Positions 1 to 6,970 of a DNA stretch of 7,524 nucleotides are shown here, piece after piece. Position numbers and translations under genes: made by a program. The DNA comes from an uncultured Bacteroidota bacterium (GTDB taxonomy: Bacteria; Bacteroidota; Bacteroidia; UKL13-3). Every line of letters begins with the position of its first letter. Position 1 is the first letter of the stretch. Below the pieces are notes generated by a model. The model saw only the letters and a program-made list of their open reading frames with translations. It made no database searches and was not told where the DNA came from. The DNA is taken from positions 1 through 7,524 of the forward strand of contig CAISTO010000381.1 in assembly GCA_903888395.1 (NCBI GenBank). The letters are read 5' to 3'.

Positions 1-1280
1 GCTGTGGCTTGATTCGTTGCGCCTGTTAATCCTGCTCCAGTCCAACTATAAGTTACACCCGATAAAGGTCCACCTTGCAATGTTGCTGATGTGCTTGTAC
101 ATGTAATAGCCGTGGCTAAAGAAGCCGTGGCTGCTGGTGGAATAGAGTTGGTAATTACTGTTACTGATCCTGTGTTTGTACATCCAGAAACAGAAGCTGT
201 ATAATTATAAACTCCTACTTGATTAACAGTCACAGAAGCAGTATTACCGCCTGACACAACACCTGGACCAGACCAGGTAAATGTTGTTGCTCCATTTGTA
301 AAAGTAATTACAGATTGAACAGTATTACTAAAACATGTTAGAGTAGGTGAAGAAACTGAGCTAATACCGGGAGAAGCAGAAATATATGAAATTTGGATTT
401 CTCCTCTTGCTCCATTTCCACCAATATTTGTTCGATGCGTATTATTGTTTGAAGCACGATTGTGACCACAGGCGCCACCACCGCCCCCGCCAAGCGTATT
501 TCCAGCAGTACCATTTGTACCTAAATATCCGCTACCATAAGGTTGAACAATTCCATTGCCACCATTACCACCCAATGCACTTCCTCCTGTACCAGCAGTT
601 GTAGAGGTTGCATTTCCTCCATTGGACGTAGTTCCAGCTCCACCTCCACCTGCACCACTTCTGTCATTTGTACTTCCGCTATGCACACCTGTCGATCCAG
701 AACCACCAGAAAAAGTAGTTGTTCCACCTGTGCCAGCTCCTCCACTACCTCCAAAACCATTTGAACCTTGATGAATAGCGCCACTGCATCCTCCTAAACA
801 ACTTCTTAAAATATTAGCAGCTCCGCCCCCTGATCCACCAATAGCTGTCAATATTCCTGGGCCTACAGTGGCAGGTCCTGAGAAAGTGCTATTCCCACCA
901 GAGGAACCATTTTGGGCTCTATTTGAAGCTAAACTTGTATTTATAGTTCCGCCATTACCACCTGCTCCAACAGTGATTGTATAAACTTGTCCAGGCGTAA
1001 CAGCATATACTCTTTGCACAAATCCGCCCCCGCCTCCGCCACCTGCACTTGTGCAGATTTCATCTGAAGTTATGGAGTTACCGGCAGGATCAAATCTAGA
1101 CCAAGCCGCACCACCGCCACCGCCACCAGCCCAAGCTTGTACAGTAATGGATGTTACACATGCCGGAACTGTCCAAGTAGTTGTGCCAGGAGAAGTAAAT
1201 GGAAGAGTTGTTTGGGCATTTATAAAAGTTCCAAAAGAAATAAATAAAAAGATGAAGCAAGATTTAAAATTGTCTTTCAT
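1..1280 (-). CDS. Secreted glycine-rich surface protein with Ig-like repeats (N-terminal part, 3' end outside window)
   Basis: An uninterrupted minus-strand frame of 426 codons starts at 1280 and runs off the left edge. Residues 1-22 are a signal peptide (MK start, hydrophobic run FIFLFISFGTF, cleavage near NAQ). A glycine-rich domain covers about residues 24-298. It opens with the typical TTTWTVPACVTSITVQAWAG and has glycine runs near residues 52, 82 and 265, a VTPGQVYTITVGAGG stretch, and several cysteines. This order matches the glycine-rich domain of many Bacteroidota and phage surface proteins. Two Ig/PKD-like repeats follow, at about 313-380 and 387 onward, each with the C...TWSGPG or YSWTGAG pattern. 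The protein probably acts on the cell surface as an adhesin or matrix protein. By analogy it should end in a T9SS sorting domain, but that part is not visible. An in-frame ATG at 1286 is an alternative start; 1280 gives the more typical MKDNF signal peptide. Confidence 0.85.
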   Translation of the reverse strand, partial: MKDNFKSCFIFLFISFGTFINAQTTLPFTSPGTTTWTVPACVTSITVQAWAGGGGGGAAWSRFDPAGNSITSDEICTSAGGGGGGGFVQRVYAVTPGQVYTITVGAGGNGGTINTSLASNRAQNGSSGGNSTFSGPATVGPGILTAIGGSGGGAANILRSCLGGCSGAIHQGSNGFGGSGGAGTGGTTTFSGGSGSTGVHSGSTNDRSGAGGGGAGTTSNGGNATSTTAGTGGSALGGNGGNGIVQPYGSGYLGTNGTAGNTLGGGGGGACGHNRASNNNTHRTNIGGNGARGEIQISYISASPGISSVSSPTLTCFSNTVQSVITFTNGATTFTWSGPGVVSGGNTASVTVNQVGVYNYTASVSGCTNTGSVTVITNSIPPAATASLATAITCTSTSATLQGGPLSGVTYSWTGAGLTGATNQAT

Positions 1281-1378
1281 TTGCATAGCGTTATTTAATT
1301 GAATTAATAGAATATAAATTACATTGAATACATAAAACATTTCTATAGTAAAAATCATAAATTATCATTCATCGACTA

Positions 1379-1394
1379 GAGGGGTTTCCCCCTC
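1379..1394 (-). other. GC-rich hairpin with GAAA tetraloop in the adhesin leader
   Basis: A perfect 6-bp stem lies about 100 bases upstream of the adhesin start. On the minus strand it reads GAGGGG, loop GAAA, CCCCTC, which is a stable GNRA tetraloop hairpin in an otherwise very AT-rich region. If the adhesin promoter lies upstream of it, this would be a 5' leader structure. On the plus strand it is followed by AAAACTTTTATAT, which is a poor terminator tail. Its function is unknown. Confidence 0.4.
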
Positions 1395-1440
1395 AAAACT
1401 TTTATATATTTTGTGAGAGTTATCCTAATTAAAGTTTAAC

Positions 1441-1483
1441 AAATAAAAAGCCAGACCATCTAAAAATTCAGATAATCTGGCTT
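1441..1483 (-). terminator. Rho-independent terminator, minus-strand direction
   Basis: An 8-bp stem (AAGCCAGA at 1448-1455 with TCTGGCTT at 1476-1483) continues through a 2x2 mismatch into a 4-bp inner stem (1458-1461 with 1470-1473) around an 8-base loop. Read on the minus strand, the stem ends in GGCTTTTTATTT, the classic hairpin plus U-tract. On the plus strand only CGTATCC follows, so the direction is clearly minus. It would stop transcripts coming from the right, yet the neighbour on that side is encoded on the plus strand. It therefore belongs to a small RNA, a remnant gene or a leader attenuator. Confidence 0.6.
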
Positions 1484-1534
1484 CGTATCCGAACGCCTTA
1501 ATTTATCGAACTTTAGCATTGGTTTAAAGGCCAT
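1460..1534 (-). pseudogene. Tiny ORF ending inside the terminator, possible remnant of a gene 3' end
   Basis: From ATG at 1534 a 24-codon minus-strand frame (beginning MAFKPMLKFDKLRRSDT) runs to a TAG at 1460-1462, inside the terminator hairpin. The frame is open for a further eight codons upstream, back to a TAA at about 1559. Its base composition is less AT-rich than the surrounding spacer, as if it had once been coding. The KPMLKF...RRS pattern faintly recalls the C-terminal part of some IS transposases, but this is too short to assign. It could equally be a genuine micro-ORF or chance. I do not recognise it. Confidence 0.25.
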
Positions 1535-1650
1535 GATGGAATACAGAAGTCTAATTTAATAATCTGAATTACAAATACTTAATTTAAATTGCTAAAATAA
1601 AATCTATTATTTTTGGAGTCACATTTTATTCATGTTTATTACCTCATAAC

Positions 1651-1708
1651 TTAGGTTTTTACTCATCAAAAACAATGTAAATATTGTTTTAACCTAATAT
1701 TGCGCAAT
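1651..1708. promoter_or_regulatory. Nested inverted repeats and palindrome upstream of the first helical-protein gene
   Basis: TTAGGTT (1651-1657) pairs with AACCTAA (1691-1697), and inside it AAAACAAT (1669-1676) pairs with ATTGTTTT (1683-1690) around a 6-base loop. The right arms are contiguous; the left arms are separated by 11 bases. Immediately downstream lies a perfect 10-bp palindrome, ATTGCGCAAT (1699-1708), two bases before the TTG of the predicted promoter. Such a position suits an operator, but AT-rich DNA forms inverted repeats readily and no binding protein can be named. Confidence 0.35.
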
Positions 1709-1710
1709 TT

Positions 1711-1740
1711 TTGCGATAGACTTTTAAATTATTAGTTTTG
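1711..1740 (+). promoter_or_regulatory. Bacteroidota-type promoter for the first helical-protein gene
   Basis: TTG at 1711-1713, a 19-bp spacer and TAGTTTTG at 1733-1740 match the Bacteroidota consensus (-33 TTG, -7 TAnnTTTG, spacer about 17-23 bp). The box ends four bases before the ATG at 1745, so transcription would begin at or next to the start codon, giving a leaderless or nearly leaderless mRNA. Confidence 0.55.
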
Positions 1741-1744
1741 ATAT

Positions 1745-3145
1745 ATGCTAGGGAATAAATTACTACAATTAATAAAAGATTTAAATACATCTGAGAGAAA
1801 GTTGCTAATATATAAGGCAAAACGTTCCAATGATAAAAGACTGACACAATTAATTAGATTATTAGGCGAGCCCAATCAATCTTCTGCTGAATTTCAAGAA
1901 TCTTTAATGATTGTCAAAAATAGTATTTCCACAAAAGGCCAGTCGGAGAAAATAAAGAATGATCTATTGAGAAGATTTATTGATTTTTGTATTAAAGAAA
2001 TCGAAGATTTAAAAATTGAAAACTATTCAAAATCTCACCCAGCAATTAGAAACTATATTTTATCAGACGTTTACAATAAAATTAACACGAGATATATTTA
2101 CCAAGATTATCTGCTAAAATTGAATTCTTCTACAAAAAACTCAAATGAATTTTGGATTAAGAACTATTATATCAATAAAATGGCTTCTTTAAAATTATTA
2201 AGCCAAACTGACGAAGATTTCAAGGAATGGAGATCATTATTAGCCACACAGATAAAATTAGTTCAGGAGTATTACAATGAAGAGATAGCTAATGTATATA
2301 CAAAAATTGGTGCTTCTTATGTAGATGATAAAACAACATTGGAGCTATTTGATGCTAAGTATTTGAATCAGGATTATATTTTGAAGCAAATTGAATTAGT
2401 GCAGAGTTCTAAAGTGAAAGCAAATTTATTTTTGGCACTTGCAAGATTTAATATTGAAGATGAAACTAAATATCCAATGTATTCTAGTGAAGCAATTAGA
2501 ATAATAAAAAACATCCATGATGATGAAGCTGACCTTATAAGGAGAAGAGTTTTTTTTGCATCATTTTTACATGTTTTTCACTTCAATCATCCATATCCAG
2601 TAATTAAAAAATTACTCTTAAAAATTGTTGCATTTAATGAAAAAACAGAGTTTGAGGAACCGAAAATATTTTTCTATTTGTTTTTACTACAAATTGTGAA
2701 AAATGATACTGAGGGAGCAATTAATATCTATAAACTTAATCCGAAAAAGTATTTTACAGATCCGGAATTTCATTATTTTTATAATTTTCTAGAAGCTTTA
2801 GAATATTATAAAAGCGACGATTTTAAAAGTGCAAAAAGGATTCTAAGTAATTTGTCATTTATTAATAATCCATACGTAGCGTCTTGGTCTAGATGTTTGG
2901 AAGTTGCTGTTAATTACATACAAGGTGATCTGGATTTAACAGAAAATTTGATAATAAAGGAATTAAAAAGATTATCCTTAAATTCAAATAGGATATTCAC
3001 CATAAATTCTTCAGTTGTTTTTATGGTGAAAATGGCTAAAACATTAAATATTAAAGTTTCTAAAAATTTTATGGAGATTAGTTTGAAGACAGTAAAGATA
3101 TCTCCAATACATCAATTTATGATTGATTCTATCGAAAACAAATAG
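1745..3145 (+). CDS. Cytoplasmic all-helical repeat protein of unknown function, paralogue 1
   Basis: The protein has 466 residues, is rich in K, L, I, N and E, and has no signal peptide or membrane segment. The predicted fold is helical throughout, with TPR-like character most visible around residues 345-400 (FLEALEYYKSDDFKSAKRIL). It is a paralogue of the next gene. The N-termini align (MLGNKLLQLI...NDKRLTQLIRLL against MIGQKLHELI...SDKRFKILRRL), as do blocks around residues 218-257 and 345-387. That alignment supports the ATG at 1745. The N-terminal 45 residues resemble the opening segment of a widespread group of Bacteroidota hypothetical helical proteins, but this is recollection, not a search. 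No catalytic motif is visible. It lies between an adhesin gene and a T9SS cargo operon; a scaffolding or regulatory role is only a guess. It has a predicted promoter of its own. Confidence 0.85.
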   Translation: MLGNKLLQLIKDLNTSERKLLIYKAKRSNDKRLTQLIRLLGEPNQSSAEFQESLMIVKNSISTKGQSEKIKNDLLRRFIDFCIKEIEDLKIENYSKSHPAIRNYILSDVYNKINTRYIYQDYLLKLNSSTKNSNEFWIKNYYINKMASLKLLSQTDEDFKEWRSLLATQIKLVQEYYNEEIANVYTKIGASYVDDKTTLELFDAKYLNQDYILKQIELVQSSKVKANLFLALARFNIEDETKYPMYSSEAIRIIKNIHDDEADLIRRRVFFASFLHVFHFNHPYPVIKKLLLKIVAFNEKTEFEEPKIFFYLFLLQIVKNDTEGAINIYKLNPKKYFTDPEFHYFYNFLEALEYYKSDDFKSAKRILSNLSFINNPYVASWSRCLEVAVNYIQGDLDLTENLIIKELKRLSLNSNRIFTINSSVVFMVKMAKTLNIKVSKNFMEISLKTVKISPIHQFMIDSIENK

Positions 3146-3226
3146 GACAAATTTTAGTTTTAGTGCTTTTTAAACTTCTTTCTCCTGTCTATTTTTATTT
3201 ACCAAAAAATAAATGGTATAATAATT

Positions 3227-4621
3227 ATGATAGGACAAAAGCTTCATGAATTAATAAATGAATTAACTATTCAAGAGCACAAGGCAGTAATTGACCTTTG
3301 CAATAGTGGTTCTGATAAACGTTTTAAAATCTTAAGAAGATTAATTAACTTAAAAAATGCAACGTTAGAAGAGAGAAATGCTTTTCTACACAATGAAGTT
3401 TTGTTTTTTTGGTCTTCCATTACAATAAAGGAACTTGACTTGAAAAAAAGAAGGCTTGTTAGTTTCTTTTCTGATGAGATCGAAAATGTTATTTTATCTC
3501 TTTATCTGGAAAAAAACAAAAGCACTAGGCAATTATTGCTAGCTGAAGCAAAAATTTCAAATGGAAATTTGGATTTATTAGGGCATTATTATCATAGAGC
3601 TTATCAAAAGGCTGGAGAGGAGGAAAACACTATTTCTAAATTGATTTCTTTAAAAGGGAAAATTAGAATGGGGTACGCTGCTCAATCCGAAAAAGAGTTA
3701 AGCAAAATTAAGAGTTTAAATGAAGAACTCTTCGAGGTTTTAAATATCATGAATGAAAAATCTATTTCAGAATATTATGAAAATCTGTCAAATATTTTTT
3801 TAGAGAAGAACTCACTAATTGATTCAAATAAAGCTCAAGTTGAAAATGAGATTTTGAACTATATCACAAAAATTAAGTCTCCTTTAATCAAGGCCTCTTT
3901 GCATATTTCACTAGCTAAATTGAATTATAACGCTGATGCATATGATTCCAATTTCGAATCAGCAAAGAAAATACTGCGCTCTATTTCTAAAAGAACTAAT
4001 GAATACAATGACTTAGAACGGAAAATGATTTTTTTGGAATTGAGATTGAAGTTTTTTTCTGGAGCTCGTCCCGAAACATTAATATCAATTTCTAATGATA
4101 TTATCAATGGTCAAAACATCTATTCGGTTATTAATAATAATGCTATGTTTTACAAAATTTTGTCGATTATACTTAAAGATAATCTTGTTTTGGCTAAAAC
4201 AATGATGGAGGAAAATTCTGTTTATTTTAAAGAAGATAGCCAATTATTAAAGGATTTTTTAAATGGCATCATAGCTGAAAAAGAAGATGATATTAAAAAG
4301 GCTTTGCATTTACTTCAGCCTTTGATGTATACTTCAAATCATTTTTTCTCCGTTTTTTCAAGATTGACAGTAATAAAAATTAAAATGTCACTTCCATATG
4401 ATAGTAATTTGGATTCACTTATAGATTCTACTTCAAGATATCTAAGAGTAAATGAACATAACCCATTAGGTAAAGAAGCCAATGAGTTTGTACTGAAGTT
4501 TTTTAAATCGAAAAATTTTAGGCACCAACTAAACCAAAATTATGAGGATTATATACCTGTATTATCATCATTTCATCAATATCTATTAAGTGATTTTAAA
4601 ATACTCGTAGGACAAAAGTAA
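3227..4621 (+). CDS. Cytoplasmic all-helical repeat protein of unknown function, paralogue 2
   Basis: The protein has 464 residues, is helical throughout and lacks a signal peptide or membrane segment. It matches the preceding gene in length, N-terminal motif (MIGQKLHELINELTIQEHKA, then SDKRF at 29-33), a central block (KASLHISLAKLNYNAD, about 222-237, against KANLFLALARFNIEDE) and a C-terminal TPR-like block (LKDFLNGIIAEKEDDIKKAL, about 341-360). Identity outside these blocks is low, so the duplication is old. The gap to paralogue 1 is 81 bases and contains no clear terminator, so the two are probably co-transcribed; a weak TATTTTTA box at 3190-3197 could add a second promoter. An AT-rich terminator overlaps the stop codon. 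No enzymatic motif is visible and the function is unknown. Similar size and conserved ends suggest related roles or a heteromeric pair. Confidence 0.85.
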   Translation: MIGQKLHELINELTIQEHKAVIDLCNSGSDKRFKILRRLINLKNATLEERNAFLHNEVLFFWSSITIKELDLKKRRLVSFFSDEIENVILSLYLEKNKSTRQLLLAEAKISNGNLDLLGHYYHRAYQKAGEEENTISKLISLKGKIRMGYAAQSEKELSKIKSLNEELFEVLNIMNEKSISEYYENLSNIFLEKNSLIDSNKAQVENEILNYITKIKSPLIKASLHISLAKLNYNADAYDSNFESAKKILRSISKRTNEYNDLERKMIFLELRLKFFSGARPETLISISNDIINGQNIYSVINNNAMFYKILSIILKDNLVLAKTMMEENSVYFKEDSQLLKDFLNGIIAEKEDDIKKALHLLQPLMYTSNHFFSVFSRLTVIKIKMSLPYDSNLDSLIDSTSRYLRVNEHNPLGKEANEFVLKFFKSKNFRHQLNQNYEDYIPVLSSFHQYLLSDFKILVGQK

Positions 4622-4640
4622 AAAGTTTTACTTTTTTTTT
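4614..4640 (+). terminator. AT-rich terminator after the helical-protein pair
   Basis: AAAAGTAAA (4614-4622) pairs with TTTACTTTT (4627-4635) across the 4-base loop AAGT, and the T tract continues to 4640. The TAA stop of the upstream gene lies in the left arm. The stem is weak because it is AT-only apart from one G-C pair, but the structure and position suit termination. It would separate the helical pair from the secreted-protein operon. Confidence 0.5.
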
Positions 4641-4730
4641 GAAAAGCTTAACCTAATTTTAATATAAAATTTATAAAGACATGAAGCGTATAATACTGAT
4701 AATTGCTTATTAACGATTAATCATAGTTAA

Positions 4731-6323
4731 ATGAAGACACTCATTTATTTGCCAATAATTCTATTTTGTTTTTTGTCATTTCAGTTCCATGGGCAGACAT
4801 TTAGTAATACTACCGTTAGTTCTACTGGAAGTTGGGATGTCACACTAAATAAAACTATTGTGGTTTCTGGAATTGGAGTTCTTTCAAATGCTGCTAGTGT
4901 TTTAAAGCAAGTAAATATTCATCTTGGTGGTCCAAGTGAATCAACTAGAAACTTTGGTACATATACTATAAAATTAATCTCTCCAGCTGCAGGGAATCCC
5001 TCGATTACAATTGTTAGTACAAGTTCTTTTCCAACGACTTTTTACACAGAATTTGATTCTAAATTTAGAGATCATCCATCTTTACAGTTCCCTTCTACAA
5101 CAGCAGGAAGTGATCTTGCTTGTCCTTGGGATATCGGCTATTATCGAACTGTTACATCTAATGATTTTAGCACTTTTAATGGCACTAATGCGAATGGCAC
5201 ATGGACAATTTCGATTTCTGAAACTTCTAGTTCTTCAGGTGCAAAATTTGATAGTGCAGATTTAATTTTTGGCACTCCATTTATTATTTCTTCTGCTAAT
5301 TTATCAAATAATACATGTTCTACCCCACAATGCGTAGACGCGGTTTCTATTATGACAGTTAATATAAATACCACTATAAATGGTTATACAGGTAATAATA
5401 GCACTGATCCTATTGTTTCATCACCATATCCATCTGGATGTAATTGGAATGGTAGTAGAGATAATACTTCATGGTTTTTTTTCCGCCCATCTGGCACTAC
5501 AGCTAAAATTACAGTTTCTGGAATTCAAGATGCAATCCAAGCTTTAGTTGTTAATCCCACAAATAATTGCACTAGCGGTAGTCAAACAGTGCCAACAGGT
5601 GGCTGTCCAATCAGTGCAGTTAATGATACTTATAATTCCCCTAGGTACACTGGAAGCGCAGGTTCTTCAGCAAACTTACAATTTAATTTATCTGGTTTGA
5701 CAGCAGGAAGTAATTACTATTTAGTGGTAGATGGTGTTGGTGGAAATGTTTCAAACTTATATATTGAATTAATGGGAGGTTTAACTACTTGTAGCATCCT
5801 TTTACCAATTGAATTAACTAATCTTGATTATAGTTGTGACAATGAAATTTTGAAATTAGAATGGATAACAGCTGCAGAAACAAATAATAGTCATTTTACA
5901 ATTCTTGGTAGCAGTGATGCAAATGAATGGATGGTAGTTGGTATTGTTAATGGAGCTGGTAATAGTTTAAAAACAATTAACTATAATTATGACGTGCCGG
6001 CTGAATTTTCTGGTTTGAAGTATTTTAAATTGTCTCAAACTGATTTTGATGGTACTACTTCGTTCTCTAGTATATTATTTACTGATTGTGAAAAGTATAA
6101 TCATGTAGACTTTTTTCCTAATCCTTTTAATAATGAGATAAATTTTACATTAAAATCTAATGAATCTGTGCCATATGAAATAACAACTGTTTTGGGTCAA
6201 GTGGTAAATTCTGGAATCATTAGTACAGAAAATAGTCGTATTTCATTGGATGATTTAGCTTCCGATATATACTTTATTAAAATTGATAATTCGAAAGTTC
6301 ACAAAATAATTAAACAAAAATAA
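4731..6323 (+). CDS. T9SS-secreted multidomain protein with P-domain-like module and type A sorting domain
   Basis: The product has 530 residues. Residues 1-22 form a signal peptide (cleavage near FHGQ). Residues about 25-181 resemble the proprotein-convertase P domain: a conserved YTIKLISPAAGNP strand, a late FNGTNANGTWTISISE stretch (149-164) and a closing G-A-K-F-D-S-A-D-L strand. Residues about 187-350 form a beta module like the bacterial pre-peptidase C-terminal domain (NTSWFFFRPSG, then LTAGSNYYLVVDGVGG at 323-338), with six cysteines that could pair. Residues 358-455 are the linker common in Bacteroidota cargo (LLPIELTNLDYSC, WITAAETNNSHFTI, YFKLSQTDFDGT). Residues about 460-530 are the T9SS type A sorting domain (FFPNPFNNEI, then DIYFIKI near the end, final KIIKQK). 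No protease catalytic domain is present, so it is probably a surface or secreted binding protein. The next gene follows after 23 bases, suggesting an operon. Confidence 0.88.
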   Translation: MKTLIYLPIILFCFLSFQFHGQTFSNTTVSSTGSWDVTLNKTIVVSGIGVLSNAASVLKQVNIHLGGPSESTRNFGTYTIKLISPAAGNPSITIVSTSSFPTTFYTEFDSKFRDHPSLQFPSTTAGSDLACPWDIGYYRTVTSNDFSTFNGTNANGTWTISISETSSSSGAKFDSADLIFGTPFIISSANLSNNTCSTPQCVDAVSIMTVNINTTINGYTGNNSTDPIVSSPYPSGCNWNGSRDNTSWFFFRPSGTTAKITVSGIQDAIQALVVNPTNNCTSGSQTVPTGGCPISAVNDTYNSPRYTGSAGSSANLQFNLSGLTAGSNYYLVVDGVGGNVSNLYIELMGGLTTCSILLPIELTNLDYSCDNEILKLEWITAAETNNSHFTILGSSDANEWMVVGIVNGAGNSLKTINYNYDVPAEFSGLKYFKLSQTDFDGTTSFSSILFTDCEKYNHVDFFPNPFNNEINFTLKSNESVPYEITTVLGQVVNSGIISTENSRISLDDLASDIYFIKIDNSKVHKIIKQK

Positions 6324-6346
6324 TATTAACTCTTAAATTTTAAACT

Positions 6347-6913
6347 ATGAAGTATTCAATTTTTACCTTTTTATTTTCAATGATATACTTTTATGGTTTT
6401 TCACAAACCACATATACCATTAATCTACCATCTTCAGGAACTGCAACAATAAATGTAAATTGTTCTGTTGGCGATATATTGAAATTCCAATCATCATCAA
6501 CTCCTATAGCCATTAGAGTTTTTAGGAATCCAGCTCCGAATTTTACAGTTACTCCAACGGGTAATTCAACATCCTATACTGTTACTGCAACAGATACTAG
6601 TTACTCGAGTATAGTTTCTTTTGCTCCTGTTACTACATGCGTTGGAAAAATTATTCTATCAACACCAACCAGTATTTTTGAAAATATTGGCAAGGATTTG
6701 AATTTAAGTATTTTTCCAAATCCAACTTCTTCGGTTATCAATATAATTGGCCTAAAATATAATTTACCAGTTTATATTTATGACATATCAGGAAAAGTCA
6801 TTTTTGAATCAATAGTGGATCCCAATGATAACAAAGTTGATCTCTCAAGATTTAAATCTGGAATATATTTTATTCGTTTGGGCTATAATTACTATAAAAC
6901 AATTAAAGAGTAA
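6347..6913 (+). CDS. Minimal T9SS cargo protein with a single small beta domain
   Basis: The product has 188 residues. Residues 1-20 form a signal peptide (MKYSIF...GFSQ). Residues about 21-110 form a short beta-rich domain I cannot name. It has a VGDILKFQSSS stretch loosely like the opening of plastocyanin-like folds, but the usual His/Met copper ligands are missing and only two cysteines (39 and 98) are present, which may form a disulfide. Residues about 118-188 are a T9SS type A sorting domain: LSIFPNPTSS, VYIYDISGKVIFE, VDLSRFKSGIYFIRL. The final residues are KTIKE rather than the commoner K-x-I-K-Q/K. It starts 23 bases after the previous cargo gene, with no terminator between, so the two are probably co-transcribed and may act together outside the cell. 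Confidence 0.85.
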   Translation: MKYSIFTFLFSMIYFYGFSQTTYTINLPSSGTATINVNCSVGDILKFQSSSTPIAIRVFRNPAPNFTVTPTGNSTSYTVTATDTSYSSIVSFAPVTTCVGKIILSTPTSIFENIGKDLNLSIFPNPTSSVINIIGLKYNLPVYIYDISGKVIFESIVDPNDNKVDLSRFKSGIYFIRLGYNYYKTIKE

Positions 6914-6923
6914 TTTCAATTTT

Positions 6924-6956
6924 TTGAAACTTTAGTTATATTCAATTGTATTTTTA
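6924..6956 (+). promoter_or_regulatory. Possible promoter for the membrane-protein gene
   Basis: TTG at 6924-6926, a 22-bp spacer and TATTTTTA at 6949-6956 fit the Bacteroidota pattern except for the last base (A instead of G). Transcription would start about ten bases before the ATG at 6971. Such boxes arise easily in AT-rich DNA, so this is tentative. Confidence 0.3.
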
Positions 6957-6970
6957 CAAAAGAATTTATT

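Noticed and set aside
386..784. Several proline-, cysteine- or histidine-rich open frames on the plus strand and one out-of-frame minus-strand frame
   Set aside because: They are reverse-complement or shifted readings of the glycine codons of the adhesin. GGN repeats read as proline-rich peptides on the other strand and keep frames open by chance.
1051..1302. Plus-strand frame of 83 codons opposite the adhesin N-terminus
   Set aside because: It overlaps the signal peptide and the start of the glycine-rich domain, whose minus-strand reading has a clear signal peptide and domain pattern. Its own product looks like antisense sequence (proline run).
1480..1500. TTCGGATAC-like T-arm resemblance on the minus strand, suggesting a tRNA fragment
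   Set aside because: The flanking bases form only two pairs instead of a five-bp T stem, and no acceptor or anticodon arm could be found.
3925..4107. Minus-strand frame of 60 codons inside helical paralogue 2
   Set aside because: It lies wholly within a well-supported plus-strand gene and has no recognisable features.
5011..5374. Overlapping plus- and minus-strand frames inside the P-domain cargo gene
   Set aside because: They are alternative-frame readings of a gene with clear domain signatures; their products are low-complexity leucine- or valine-rich peptides.
6914..6929. TTTCAA-TTTT-TTGAAA inverted repeat after the small cargo gene
   Set aside because: The stem is only six mostly A-T pairs and no T tract follows, so it was not called a terminator.
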